Shown here in pieces: positions 48,198 to 57,742 of a stretch of DNA of 64,000 nt (its first letter is position 1; each line of letters opens with the position of its first letter). The notes under the pieces are model-generated. The model saw only the letters and a list, made by a program, of their open reading frames with translations, made no database searches and had not been told where the DNA came from. The stretch is from Polytrichum commune (lineage: Eukaryota; Streptophyta; Polytrichopsida; Polytrichales; Polytrichaceae): assembly GCA_950295325.1 (NCBI GenBank), contig OX485806.1, positions 36,272,001 through 36,336,000 on the forward strand, in the 5' to 3' direction. Position numbers and translations under genes: made by a program.

Positions 48198-48752
48198 TCA
48201 TGGCAACCTCGTAGATGCTTGTGGCTTCCATCGAGGGTCCATTTTTGGGAGAGGATTTGGTCGAAGTAAATCAACATAGCTAATCGTTCGGTCTTTCATC
48301 CGTTCCTTCAATAGTAGCCGATGAGACGATAATCCTCTCCTCTTCTTACGAAATGGCAAAGTCCTTGAAGATTCTCCCGCTACCTTGACATCTATAATGT
48401 CGATTGAATTGTCATCCACATCCCCGGGCTTCATCCAAATATCCACGCTCAAATCAACCACATCATTTGGATCTCCACCCACGTTTTTTGTTAGGTCCTT
48501 CTCCACTGCATTGATCTCGAATTTCGCCGCATATCGTCGTTGGTCCTCCTCTGCCCTCAACTTCTATGCTTGTGTAGATTGTGAGAAGGGGGTCATGACA
48601 TAGTCATCACGAAATCGATCTCTAGCACTTCTCTCATCTCTCTCACGCTCGGGTGATGGATTGAATGGAATATCGGGTTCACCTAAATTTGCTATCTCCT
48701 CATCACATCCTAGACCCTCAAACATGTCTCTCTTGTCTCCCATCCTATCCAT
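48198..48752 (-). pseudogene. Cargo gene 3: short acidic protein with in-frame stop
   Basis: From the ATG at 48,752 (MDRMGDKRDMFEGLG) the frame runs to an in-frame TAG at 48,564-48,566 and then continues in the same frame to a TGA at 48,198, together about 184 codons. It begins acidic, has a charged R/E/D-rich centre (PERERDERSARDRFRDD), a DVVDLSVDIWMKPGDVDD segment, and a basic patch FRKKRRG that could be a nuclear signal. No family is recognised. A TATA-like box lies just upstream (48,791-48,801), so it seems to have its own promoter rather than being part of gene 2. Confidence 0.5.
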
Positions 48753-48790
48753 GATACTCTACCCTCGTTATATGTATGAGTCTAAATGCT

Positions 48791-48801
48791 CTACTTATAT
48801 A
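48791..48801 (-). promoter_or_regulatory. TATA-like box of cargo gene 3
   Basis: TATATAAGTAG on the minus strand, about 40 bases before the ATG. Confidence 0.4.
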
Positions 48802-49024
48802 CTGAGCTCAAAGGACTTTATGAAATATACAATATTTGATGTAATCCAAGATGTAGAGGATCCAATTCTCGTTGGTAAGATAAAGACAACACAATAGGAA
48901 TAAAAAAAAAGTTGGTGAAGTCAAAAAATTAATTGCACTTTTTGAAAAAGTCCCCCGACACCCGCATTGGAAACCTCTTTAATACTCTTTGAAGCTTCTA
49001 TATTTGATGGGTTGTCCTTTCATT

Positions 49025-49475
49025 CAACAAATCACATATTTGTGTTTCAACCTTAGTGGTTCGTATGGTTTTACAACCCACACGCATTCGAATGCCATTT
49101 TAATTCAACAAAGTACATATTTGTGCTTCAACCTTTGTGGTCCATATGGTTTCACAACGCATATCAGGCATCCGAATGCCATTTTCATTCAACAAATCAC
49201 ATATTTGTGCTTCAACTTTAGTGGTTCGTATGGTTTGACAACCCACACGCATTCGAACGTCATTTTAATTCAACAAAGTACATATTTGTGCTTCAACCTT
49301 TGTGGTCCATATGGTTTCATAACGCATATCAGGCATCCGAATGCCATCTTCATTCAACAATTCACATATTTGAGCTTCAACCTTAGTGGTTCGTATGGTT
49401 TCACAACCCACACGCATCCCCTTGCCCTTTCATTCAACAATTCACATATTTGTGCTTCAACTTTTGTGGTTCATA
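49025..49475 (+). repeat. 81/84-bp alternating tandem repeat with open frame
   Basis: CAACAA(A/T)(T/G)(C/T)ACATATTTGTG recurs at 49,025, 49,106, 49,190, 49,271, 49,355 and 49,435, so spacings are 81, 84, 81, 84 and 80. Alternate units differ consistently, making a 165-bp higher-order unit. Because 81 and 84 are multiples of three, a forward frame of 164 codons stays open through almost the whole array (repeat core SYGFTTH). Confidence 0.85.
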
Positions 49476-49505
49476 AACCCTAAACCCCTAAACCCTAAAC
49501 CCTAC
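49473..49505 (+). repeat. Interstitial plant telomere-like repeat
   Basis: About four CCCTAAA units, one with an extra C. Confidence 0.75.
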
Positions 49506-50193
49506 GTCATTCCAAATTGCTACCACATATGTGCCGTTGTTTTGTTCTCACACTCATGTAGAAGTGTTTCCATACATGGTTTGAGGGTTTAGGTTCCCAG
49601 CTTTCCAACGAACCCACCCGCTTTTTTTTACGATGCCTACAACGAAAGTTAAACGTTCGCAAATCGCGAGGACTACTTCAAGTTGGCACAATCTCTACTT
49701 AGACATATAACTTATGGTATACATTGGGGTTTTAGAAGGGGTCATGAACGCACGTGATTCTCAAACATAATGTAGAGTGCATCCCCCGAGTTCCTATAGG
49801 CTTCATAAAGATATCTTACCAACACCTTACACAAATTAGAACATTCTAGAAAAGCAAATTAATATGGTCCACATTGATATTAAACTAGGGATTTGGTGTG
49901 GGCTTAAATTTAATGTGGCCCACATTAGTGATCATTTGGGGGGGATGCACTATACTAAATCCGTATGAGTATATGTGAGTGCACAAAAGAGTTATTAATT
50001 TGAACTTTGTTGTATTATGTATAAATATTCTTCACAAAATTATAAGTTGTAGTTATGTAAATATATAGAATAATTTTAAAAAATATACAACATCTCTACT
50101 AACTTGTATGGTAGTGTCACTAGATTTTATAGAATAAGGTTTATTTTATTTTAGTATTGGCTTAAACTGGTACATAAAAAGAACCAACCACAA
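49506..50193. other. AT-rich spacer inside the hAT
   Basis: No supported feature. Confidence 0.4.
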
Positions 50194-50538
50194 GTGAACA
50201 TACGATCTTACATATCATTTGATGGTAGACTTCAAAACAATAATTGCATTAGCTTTTATGACATGTATTACAAATCAGAGTATGGGAGGATTGAATGGAA
50301 ACAGATGCTTAGGGACTTGGAAAAAGCCCCGGACGTGGCCTACCATGACATTCTTAACAAATTTGATTTGATTTGGGGGGTCAAAGGTCTTATTGTGACC
50401 CGTAGCAACTTAGTCCCTACTTGGAAGGATAGGCCTCAAATGAGCATTATTTCTAGATTTCCACTTAGGCTGCGCTGTTTCGGCTGGGTTGGTTGTATTT
50501 TGAATTTGAATTTTGAATTTGTGCCAAAAAAAGAATAA
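50194..50538 (+). CDS. Hypothetical coding-like fragment
   Basis: The frame of 114 codons includes YKSEYGRIEWKQMLRDLEKA and AYHDILNKFDLIWG, which read like real protein. No start context, domain or splice site is convincing, and it ends at the edge of the nested MITE. It may be an exon fragment of a lost cargo gene. Confidence 0.25.
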   Translation: MNIRSYISFDGRLQNNNCISFYDMYYKSEYGRIEWKQMLRDLEKAPDVAYHDILNKFDLIWGVKGLIVTRSNLVPTWKDRPQMSIISRFPLRLRCFGWVGCILNLNFEFVPKKE

Positions 50539-50544
50539 GACTAA

Positions 50545-51131
50545 GGGCCGGTTCACAATATGGCCAAACTTTGAGAGGTTCAGCATTTGGACCAATGAAA
50601 ATGCTGAAATGCCCAAAGTCCGTCCTCTCGGCCTTCACACTAGAGGCCGAAGTCCAAAGGACGTCGCCTCCAAAAGAGCCTAGGTGGCAACACTTTTAGG
50701 AAGTTATGGCGCCAAGAGTTCGGCCTCTCGAGCAAAGTTTGGGTATAGCAAAATGCTCAACCCAAACTTCCGTCGAGAGGCCGAACTTTTTTTTCATTAA
50801 AATAATCAATCATTGACAAGATCCTGGCCGTTAGATTGGAGGGGTTATTTTGAGCAAGGAATAAAGTGGCATGCTCCTTTGAGTTTGGACTTTGGGCTTG
50901 GCCTTTGGAGGCTTCACACTTTGGCCATCCAAGCCGAGAGGCCGTGGGAGTTCATGACCAAAGGTTTGGACTTTGCGCTTGGCCTTTGGAGGCTTCACAC
51001 TTAGGCCAACTAAGGCTACCCTTACTATATTTTATTGGCTATTTTCAGTTCATTTCTTTGGACTATCAACAAAGTTGGGCCACTCAATCGCACGGCCTCT
51101 CGACTTGGACGGCCATAGTGTGAACTCGGTC
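50545..51131. mobile_element. Harbinger-like MITE nested in the hAT
   Basis: Starts after TAA (50,542-50,544) with GGGCCGGTTCACAATATGGC; the right end is an imperfect inverted copy (GACCGAGTTCACACTATGGC as complement). Contains an internal 80-bp duplication (GGCCTTTGGAGGCTTCACAC at two places). The right duplication has been lost. Confidence 0.6.
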
Positions 51132-51135
51132 ATTT

Positions 51136-51276
51136 ACACTTTTTTTTTAAAGTTTAGACATAGTGTCCGTTTTTTGGCTCTCAAAAATTCATATGAAGTC
51201 CAAAAAATGAGTTCTTTGTATCCATGGATAGGTAATGAAGTCCTCTACATGAATATGCAATAATATTTCTACTGCC
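51136..51276. repeat. Array-associated module, copy 2
   Basis: See 47,576-47,716. Here it directly precedes C-rich array 3, joined by AAAATATATGGCCGCAATT. Confidence 0.85.
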
Positions 51277-51310
51277 AGAAAATATATGGCCGCAATTCCA
51301 CACTGGTCAC

Positions 51311-51750
51311 CTGCCCCCCTTCCCTCACGTTCCCTACCGTCCGCCTCACGTTCCCTCCCGTCCGCCCCACGTTCCCCTCCGTCCGCCCCAAGTTCCCTCA
51401 CGTCCGCCCCACGTTCCCCCTCCGTGCGTTCACGTTCCCTCCCGTTCCCTTCCGTCCGCCCGAGTTCCCTACCGCGTTCCCCTCCCGTCCGCCAGACGTT
51501 CCCCTCCGTCCGCCCCGCGTTCACCTCCCGTCCGCCCCATGTTCCCCTCCTTCCGCTCCACGTTCCCTCCCGTCCGCCCCACGTTCCCTCCCGTCCGCCC
51601 CATGTTCCCGTCCGCGCTCCGTTCCCCTCCCGTCCGCCCCATGTTCCCGCCCGTCCGCGCTCCGTTCCCTTCCGTCCGCCCGAGTTCCCCTACGTCCGCC
51701 CCCTCGTTCCCTCCGTCCGCCCCCGCATTCCCACGTTCCCCATACGTCCT
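51311..51750 (+). repeat. C-rich array 3
   Basis: CCGTCCGCCCCACGTTCCC-type units. Its right end is about 60 bases from the TATA box of the kinase gene. Confidence 0.88.
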
Positions 51751-51808
51751 TTTCGTGCCCTATGTCAAATCCGACCGGGATCCCATAATGATTGTGCTCC
51801 CCTTTGCC

Positions 51809-51817
51809 TATATAAAG
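51809..51817 (+). promoter_or_regulatory. TATA box of kinase gene
   Basis: TATATAAAG in a good plant context. It lies between C-rich array 3 and the ATG at 52,042, leaving a 5' UTR of about 200 bases. Confidence 0.6.
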
Positions 51818-52041
51818 CCGTGGGGCTTTAGTTCCCCTCACTTTCCTCTCCTCCCACCACAAAGGGACCCGAGACCTTGTTGCCGTCCCAAGGACAGCGG
51901 CACCGCGCGGGTCTCAGGGGGTTTGGGAGGGCAGGGCAAATTGTGGGGGAACCCTCGCAATTTTTTTTCCAGATTCACGCACTCATTTCTACATTCACTC
52001 ACTCCTTTCTACATTCACTCACTCACGCGGTTTTTTTCACG

Positions 52042-53957
52042 ATGGAGGGGGAGGACATTGCTCCTTACCAAGACGAGGATACGAGGCTGCACCGTGCTTG
52101 GCTCCAAAGCACTGCACCTGCGCATACTGGAGAGGGTACGGGAAGCGAGGCCGGAAGTGGAAGTACTGCAGCACATTCCCCACGTCCAGATCCTTTTCGG
52201 TTTGACGAAGAGTTCTTTGCGGTTGGTCATTCAGGAGGCAACCAAACACGTGGAAGCCGTGGAACACGTGGGAGTCGGGGAAACAGTGGACATAGAGGGA
52301 GAACAGGAAGGGGACCAAGCTCAGGCAGTTCCACAGATATAAATGCAGCCACTCGTGGAGAGTCCGTGCCACCACGATCTCCGACACGGCGGACATCAAG
52401 ACCGGAGAGCCCTGCACGTGATGTACCTCAGGGTTTGGAGCATGGTGAAAGACGGGGACTGAAACGCCCAGTGGTTTCGGAAGGGACGGAGGAGGGGTCC
52501 GGGGTATCAGGTTTGCAATCGAGGAAAAGGAAAAATAGAGGCAAACGCGACCCGCGGATCGATGAGGCTCGAAACCATTGTAGGGTCGTGCTGTTGGAGT
52601 GGTTTAGAAATAACAGCATGGTTTATTTGGAAAAAAAATACCTCAATGATGGTACAAAGGGTTTGGAGTTGGTGAGGAACGATTTGATTCTTATTCTCAC
52701 GGAAGCCACGGCTGGAGCGGAGTTTGAAGAAGCTAGGGGCATGAGCGATTGGGGCACCTGGATTGAACAACAAGCCATGGAAGCAATCTACAATCCAACA
52801 ATGTCATATGATGCTCTGCATCCTGGCGAGGGAAGTAGTAGTGGCAGGAAGTCCGAGCTGTACATGAAGCTAGAGAATTGGAAAAGAGGCGTAATAGCAG
52901 CAAAAGGAACATCCGCCCGCAACCTTCCCATTTTTATTGACAGGCAGATGGCAGACAACATTGCCACTCAGGGCCGGCAGGGTGTCATATGGTTGCCTAG
53001 GAATGCGGAGATCAAAGCCTTGGATAAGGAAATCTTCCAAGGGACCTTCGGAGTGGTGCGGAGAGTCGCAATTCATGGAGCATCATTCATCCCTAGCTGG
53101 ATAGAGTGGGCTGGGAAGACCATGAAGGCCACGAATAGTTTGGAGAATCGAAAGGAATGTTCAGTTGAAGCATTGGTGTGTCCAGTAGATCATCATGGGG
53201 TAATCAAGCTACAATACCTCAATATGAAAACATACGAATCCTATTCGATGTGGTGGAATGGAGGCTCCTTGAAAAACATGAGGATCTATGACTTCAGCGT
53301 TCCGGAAACCCACGAGCGCACAATCCTTCACATGCTTGGGGCAGACTTTGAAGCACGGAAACGGTTGGTTGTATATCGAAGGCATCGAGCTTATTGGCAT
53401 GGGCTCTAATGTGCATTGTGGATGTAGTGCACAAGCATGACGTGTTGCACAATGACCTTAATCCCAACAATGTCATGCTGCATTTCCCACAAGACCGTGA
53501 GAACACGGTTTACATTGGTGTGTGTGATTGGGGCATGGCATCCTGGGGAGGTGAAGACGCACCCTCCAACTATGGAAGAGATTCATTGGATGAGATGAAC
53601 AAGCACAAAGCAAAATACAACTGTGCTGGTCCAGAATTATTCCATGTACGAGGGCAGCGTGGAACATCCACCTCTCCAGTGAGGATGGCTCGGAAACATA
53701 GGCACACGTTTCTCTCGGAGTCCTTCTCAGTGGGTGCTTTGGCAAAGAAGATTTATGCCAGGGATGCGACTTCCCCCTTGTTTCAGCTAAACAGTGATCC
53801 AAATGGCTTGAATATGCGGTTTGAGTTAGCATTGGATTCATTGACAAAGACCAATCCAGCGGAAAGGTCAACCATCACACACGTAGTGAACATTTTGAAG
53901 TCCCCTCCATACAACATGGTTAACCCGACAATGTGCTTCCGTGACACTGCAAAATAG
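52042..53957 (+). pseudogene. Cargo gene 4: protein-kinase-like protein, frameshifted
   Basis: The ATG at 52,042 (MEGEDIAPYQDEDT) follows a TATA box. The first 170 residues are low complexity (Arg/Gly/Ser-rich), with a basic LQSRKRKNRGKRDPR. After a helical region comes a kinase N-lobe: GTFGVV glycine loop near residue 332, AGKTMK with the likely ATP-anchoring Lys, and a hinge-like YSMWWNGGSLKNM. The frame slips between about 53,350 and 53,393. The C-lobe follows in the next frame: HNDLNPNN catalytic loop (Asp at 53,454), CDWGMAS in place of DFG, CAGPELF in place of APE, ending FRDTAK. The catalytic residues are all present, so the ancestral protein was probably an active kinase. Its target is unknown; transposase or host protein are both possible. 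Confidence 0.82.
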
Positions 53958-53959
53958 AT

Positions 53960-54676
53960 TTTTTTATTTTTTTTTTGCAGCAATTTTGAATCATACCAAT
54001 TTTGTAACCGTTGGAGATATAAATAAAGCCATCATTTTTTCATACAAAACTTGTATATTATATGAGGTTTATGGATCTTAGTGCAATGTTCATACTCCAT
54101 GAGGCTTTTGCTCCATAATCGAGAAGAAGTCTATGGGAGGCTAACCAAGGTTCTCGCCTCTCGTGAGGCCACATCGTTGTTATCACATCCATGTGCTAAG
54201 TTCAAGTTAACTATAGTTGTTTGTGATATGCCTTGCCAAAATGCAGTTACCTATCTTTATTCTAATTTTGGTATGCCACAAAATGTAATCAACTATAGTT
54301 ATATCTAGTTAACTAAAGTTGAGCACAATATTGCAATAGTTATATCGGTTGTACACGTGATCCAAAACATCTCTAAATGTTAACTTTCTTCTACTCCCCA
54401 CATATTGCACACTATAAATGTTAAACGTGTTAACAGTTAACAAAATAGTACTCCCTTCTTTGTAAATCTGACTCTATAAACGTTAACGGATGAAATACAA
54501 CCATAATATGGATGATAAAAACTACACATCCAGTTACATTGATTCATATTCACTCGTGATTTGTAAACTTGATATTGAATAAAGTTTTGATTGGGTGTGC
54601 AATTTTATGAATGGTATTCTCTCACAAGGACTCTTCACAATTGCTTATATTTATATTTATATAATTCACAATCACT
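53960..54676. other. 3' flank of kinase gene
   Basis: AT-rich, no gene. 54,113-54,177 (TCGAGAAGAAGTCTATGGG...GTGAGGCCAC) is shared with 59,466-59,530 outside the element. Confidence 0.4.
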
Positions 54677-54760
54677 TTTTTTTGGAAGTTTGGACATAGT
54701 CTTGGTTTTTTGGCTCTCAAAAATTCATATGAAGAAAATATATGGCCGCAATTGCACGTT
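54677..54760. repeat. Array-associated module, copy 3 (shortened)
   Basis: Same start as the other two copies, but a deletion joins CATATGAAG directly to AAAATATATGGCCGCAATT, next to C-rich array 4. Confidence 0.8.
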
Positions 54761-54770
54761 GTTCCCCTCC

Positions 54771-54970
54771 CCCCCGCTCCCCTCTGCGTTCCCCCCGTCC
54801 GCCCCCGCGTTCCCCCGTCCGCTCCAGCGTTCCCCCCCCCCCCCGTTCTCCTCCCCCATCCGCCCCACCCCCCACCCCCGTCCGCTCCACCCCCCCGTCC
54901 GTCCGCTCCACCCCCCTCACCCGTCCGTCCGCACCACCCCCCTCCCCCGTCCGCCCCACCGGCCGCCCCA
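54771..54970 (+). repeat. C-rich array 4
   Basis: CGTCCGC(C/T)CC units, near the right terminus of the giant element. Confidence 0.85.
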
Positions 54971-55159
54971 CACCCTCCTTAGTCATATTTTTCTACTTTG
55001 ATTTTAACAGAATGATAAACACAATGGCAAAATGGTTTACTTGGCAAGGGAAATATGCACATCCACGTCGGCGTTTTCTGCCACATAGGACGCCACCTTG
55101 GCAAGAAGGTAAGTATTTTACCCACCCTAGTCCATTCCCCCTATGTTGACCCTACGTGG

Positions 55160-55248
55160 ACCCTATTGTGTCGTGACGGAGGGGTCCGTCACGACACGAC
55201 ACGACATGACGGCACGACACCGTCATGACGTCGCGATAGACAACCCTG
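55160..55248. repeat. Right TIR and subterminal hairpin
   Basis: A hairpin with 13-bp arms (GTGTCGTGACGGA and complement around GGGG) is followed by repeated CACGACA motifs and the terminal ATAGACAACCCTG. Confidence 0.75.
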
Positions 55249-55256
55249 AAATACCT
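55249..55256. repeat. Right target-site duplication of giant hAT
   Basis: AAATACCT, matching 39,507-39,514. Confidence 0.9.
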
Positions 55257-56028
55257 ATTGTCATGGGTGATGCATATTTTGATGAAAAATCGCTTAGTAA
55301 ATGACACTCATGGCAACATTGTAAACCTATATTGCTCAAAATATTTTACAAATAATGATAAATTTTAGTGTTGCCGACACAAGACATGTAGCATTTCATT
55401 ACTAACTGATGACGTAAATAGGTGGTGTAACTACCTAATAGGGTGTGTCATTAGTGAATCAAGGCCTCGTATTCGCACCGAAACTCCCTCTCACCGTTAC
55501 CAACTCACCATTAAAATTTCACTCCGAGCCACCCAACCATCTCCCGAATCATTGCCCCCCAACCTTTAAATGCAAAATAAAGCCAATCCCACACTATGGT
55601 CCACCATTTCTTGCCAATGAGTTCCCATGTGCTAGTTATTGGCCGGGCGTGCCTTCATCATCCAATTGGATTGAAATTTATTGGTTGTGTAAGGATGTTT
55701 GTCACACACTCCCATACCAATTTTGGCATCCTAATTCTATTAATACATGACCCAACTACCGATTAAGGTGTGTTGTGAGTGAGTCAAGGGCCCGGTCAAG
55801 GGCTTGTATTTGCACCATAACTCCCTTTCACCATTACCAACTCACCAAAAAAAGAAGAACTCGCAACTTGTTCTCAACTATTGTTTTCCGTTGTTAGTCG
55901 CTTAGCAGTTGCATCATATCCAGTAGTGGTGGCAATTTTAAAGTCAAGTTGGGTTTAAGTGCACAACAACTTGATCAACATGTGAAATAGGTTGTCTACA
56001 TGGGTTTATTATCTAAATGTAGGATGAG
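55257..56028. other. Noncoding tract with internal duplication
   Basis: 55,441-55,515 and 55,769-55,848 are imperfect copies (ACTCCCT(C/T)TCACC(G/A)TTACC). No gene. Confidence 0.45.
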
Positions 56029-56243
56029 CTACACTAAATAGGATATATTAATAAATATGTTTGATTATATTTAATGTTGTTACCACCCTACCCTACTCAA
56101 AACTAATCTTGAATTTTTTGACAATTATTTAGAAGATATGATAGAAGATATGCTGGAATTCTCCTTGTATCATTGTTATTTTTCTTTTCCATATCCTTAC
56201 TAGACACTAAATTCAAACCTGTAACTTCCACATATTACCATAG

Positions 56244-57742
56244 CACGGGGAGGTCACTTAGTGCATTTTAAAAACGACGTGCGGCATAATATAGGGAGGA
56301 TTAAAATCATTTGACATAAAAATTATAAAAGAATTCCAAATAATGAAGGGTCCATTAAAAGTACATAAGCCCATTACAAGTAAAATAGATAGGTATAAAA
56401 TATGGGCCATTCCCTTTTAGTAAAAATAATATAGGGGCTGAAAATAAGGATCTTAGGATGTATGTTTAGTAGAATCAATTTCGTACGCATGCCTCACGAG
56501 GGATGGATGAAAAATTACTCATCATTCACCCAAAAATGGATGAAATTGGAAGCCTAAGTACAGAGAACCGGAAATTTTTGCCAACCGTAGAAGTTGATGG
56601 GCATTCCATTTACAAGTCAACGTTTGTCTCACAACTCAATGGTAATGTTTTTCTATCCAAAGATAGATTAGCAAGAATTAAACATAGTATTCATTTCAAC
56701 AACCATGATAATTCTCTCCAAGCAAGATCTTCATGTGGATCAAGTTTGTTTTCTATAGGATCTGATTGTGGGGTGCATTTTGTCCAACGGAGCACAACAA
56801 TGCTATTGTCAACTATAAAATCCGCTACCAAACGAAAAAGGGGACGTTCAATGACTGATGTTAAAGCTGGAAATGCTACTAACATATTGAACAGAGTAGA
56901 TTCCAATTTATGGTGGGTGGATAGGGTGCATGCTATGCGGCGGCGCAATGGGAAACAATTTGGAGTACTTAGGCAAGCGGTTGACCTCCTTGCTCGAACG
57001 GAGGAATTAGGGAGGAGAAATCCTAATAATCCCCACATCGAAGTAATGTTGCAATATTATAGAAAATATCCAGGCCGTAACAAATTTAAGTATGATCACA
57101 CGGATAGCAAATGGATTGATGTAGATTGCATTATATCTACGGTAACCATGAGCTGCAATTCTACAAATGAGGTGTACACTCTTGATACGAATGATTCAGA
57201 GCAACTGTCCAAGTTTGTGACAGAACGAACTATATAAGATTCATGACCAAGCTTAAAGTGTTTCACACTATATGGTTTTGGTCTTCACTAGCATGTAAAG
57301 TGATTTTGAATAAAGGATTTTTATGGAGCGGGTGTTGTGTTTGTGAACACACACACAATCTTGTTGTGTTTGTAAACACACATTCAATCATGTTGTGTTC
57401 CATCCTAAGTCTTCTTTTTGTATTTTTACTTTAAGTTTTTGTATTTGGTTTTTGCAATGGTACGTAATTTTTATATTTTTTTGTTGCCATGCTTTTCCCA
57501 TCACTTTTGCATTGCATACATTCTTAAATTCAGTTTTTTTAATTAAAAGGAATATAGACTACAAAAAATTTCAATGACATGGGCATTATAAGTAATGATA
57601 GGGTACAAAAAAATAGGCCATTTTATAATATTATGTAATTATAGGGAGCTTTTAATTCGTGCCTTGGAGGTAAATAACCCCTAACCAAATACCCCTCCGC
57701 CGCACGGGGTACACAAAAATCCTACTGAGTGACCTCCCCGTG
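56244..57742. mobile_element. Element 'CGGGG-B': 1,499-bp TIR element with captured frame
   Basis: TIR CACGGGGAGGTCACTTAGT at 56,244 and its near-perfect complement ending at 57,742 (19 nt, one mismatch) are flanked by TACCATAG (56,236-56,243; 57,743-57,750). The paralogous MITE at 22,854 has one TACCATAG at this spot. The family includes the 998-bp element at 28,599 and the partial copy at 63,332. The 8-bp duplication fits hAT or KDZ-like families, but the termini are not ones I can assign with confidence. The single long frame is not a recognisable transposase. Confidence 0.9.
56503..57237 (+). CDS. Hypothetical 244-residue protein inside a TIR element
   Basis: The ATG at 56,503 opens an intact frame of 244 codons. 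It contains FLPTVEVDGHSIYKSTFVSQ, a lysine/arginine-rich TKRKRGRS (possible nuclear signal), and LRQAVDLLARTEELGRRNPN. No zinc finger, RNase-H triad or hAT-dimerisation motif is visible, and I recognise no family. Downstream are an AC/GT-rich repeat (GTTGTGTTTGT(G/A)AACACA) and a 3'-UTR-like tract that is also present in the copy at 63,332. It could be a captured host gene fragment or an undescribed transposase; the intact frame in a non-coding neighbourhood suggests recent or ongoing constraint. Confidence 0.55.
   Translation: MDEKLLIIHPKMDEIGSLSTENRKFLPTVEVDGHSIYKSTFVSQLNGNVFLSKDRLARIKHSIHFNNHDNSLQARSSCGSSLFSIGSDCGVHFVQRSTTMLLSTIKSATKRKRGRSMTDVKAGNATNILNRVDSNLWWVDRVHAMRRRNGKQFGVLRQAVDLLARTEELGRRNPNNPHIEVMLQYYRKYPGRNKFKYDHTDSKWIDVDCIISTVTMSCNSTNEVYTLDTNDSEQLSKFVTERTI

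Larger units (their letters stand above)
39515..55248. mobile_element. 15.7-kb multi-gene hAT transposon (candidate new type)
   Basis: Both ends carry CAGGGTTGTCTAT in inverted orientation (39,515-39,527 and 55,236-55,248) and are flanked by the same 8-bp sequence. The CAGGG-type terminus, 8-bp duplication and internal BED/DUF659/hAT-dimerisation transposase are three independent hAT signatures. Typical hAT elements are a few kilobases with one or two genes; this one also holds a coiled-coil/RING-like gene, a short acidic gene and a kinase-like gene, plus four C-rich arrays. A small Harbinger-like MITE (50,545-51,131) is nested inside. All four genes are broken, so this copy cannot move by itself. 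The alternative is that some genes arrived as separate nested insertions, but none has its own TIR or TSD. Confidence 0.85.

Noticed and set aside
44332-48752. Stop codons repaired by RNA editing
   Set aside because: Such U-to-C editing is known in organelles of some plants, not in nuclear transposons; pseudogene decay is simpler.
57300-57400. GTTGTGTTTGT repeat as a CRISPR-like array
   Set aside because: Too few units, no regular spacers, and it is inside a eukaryotic TIR element.
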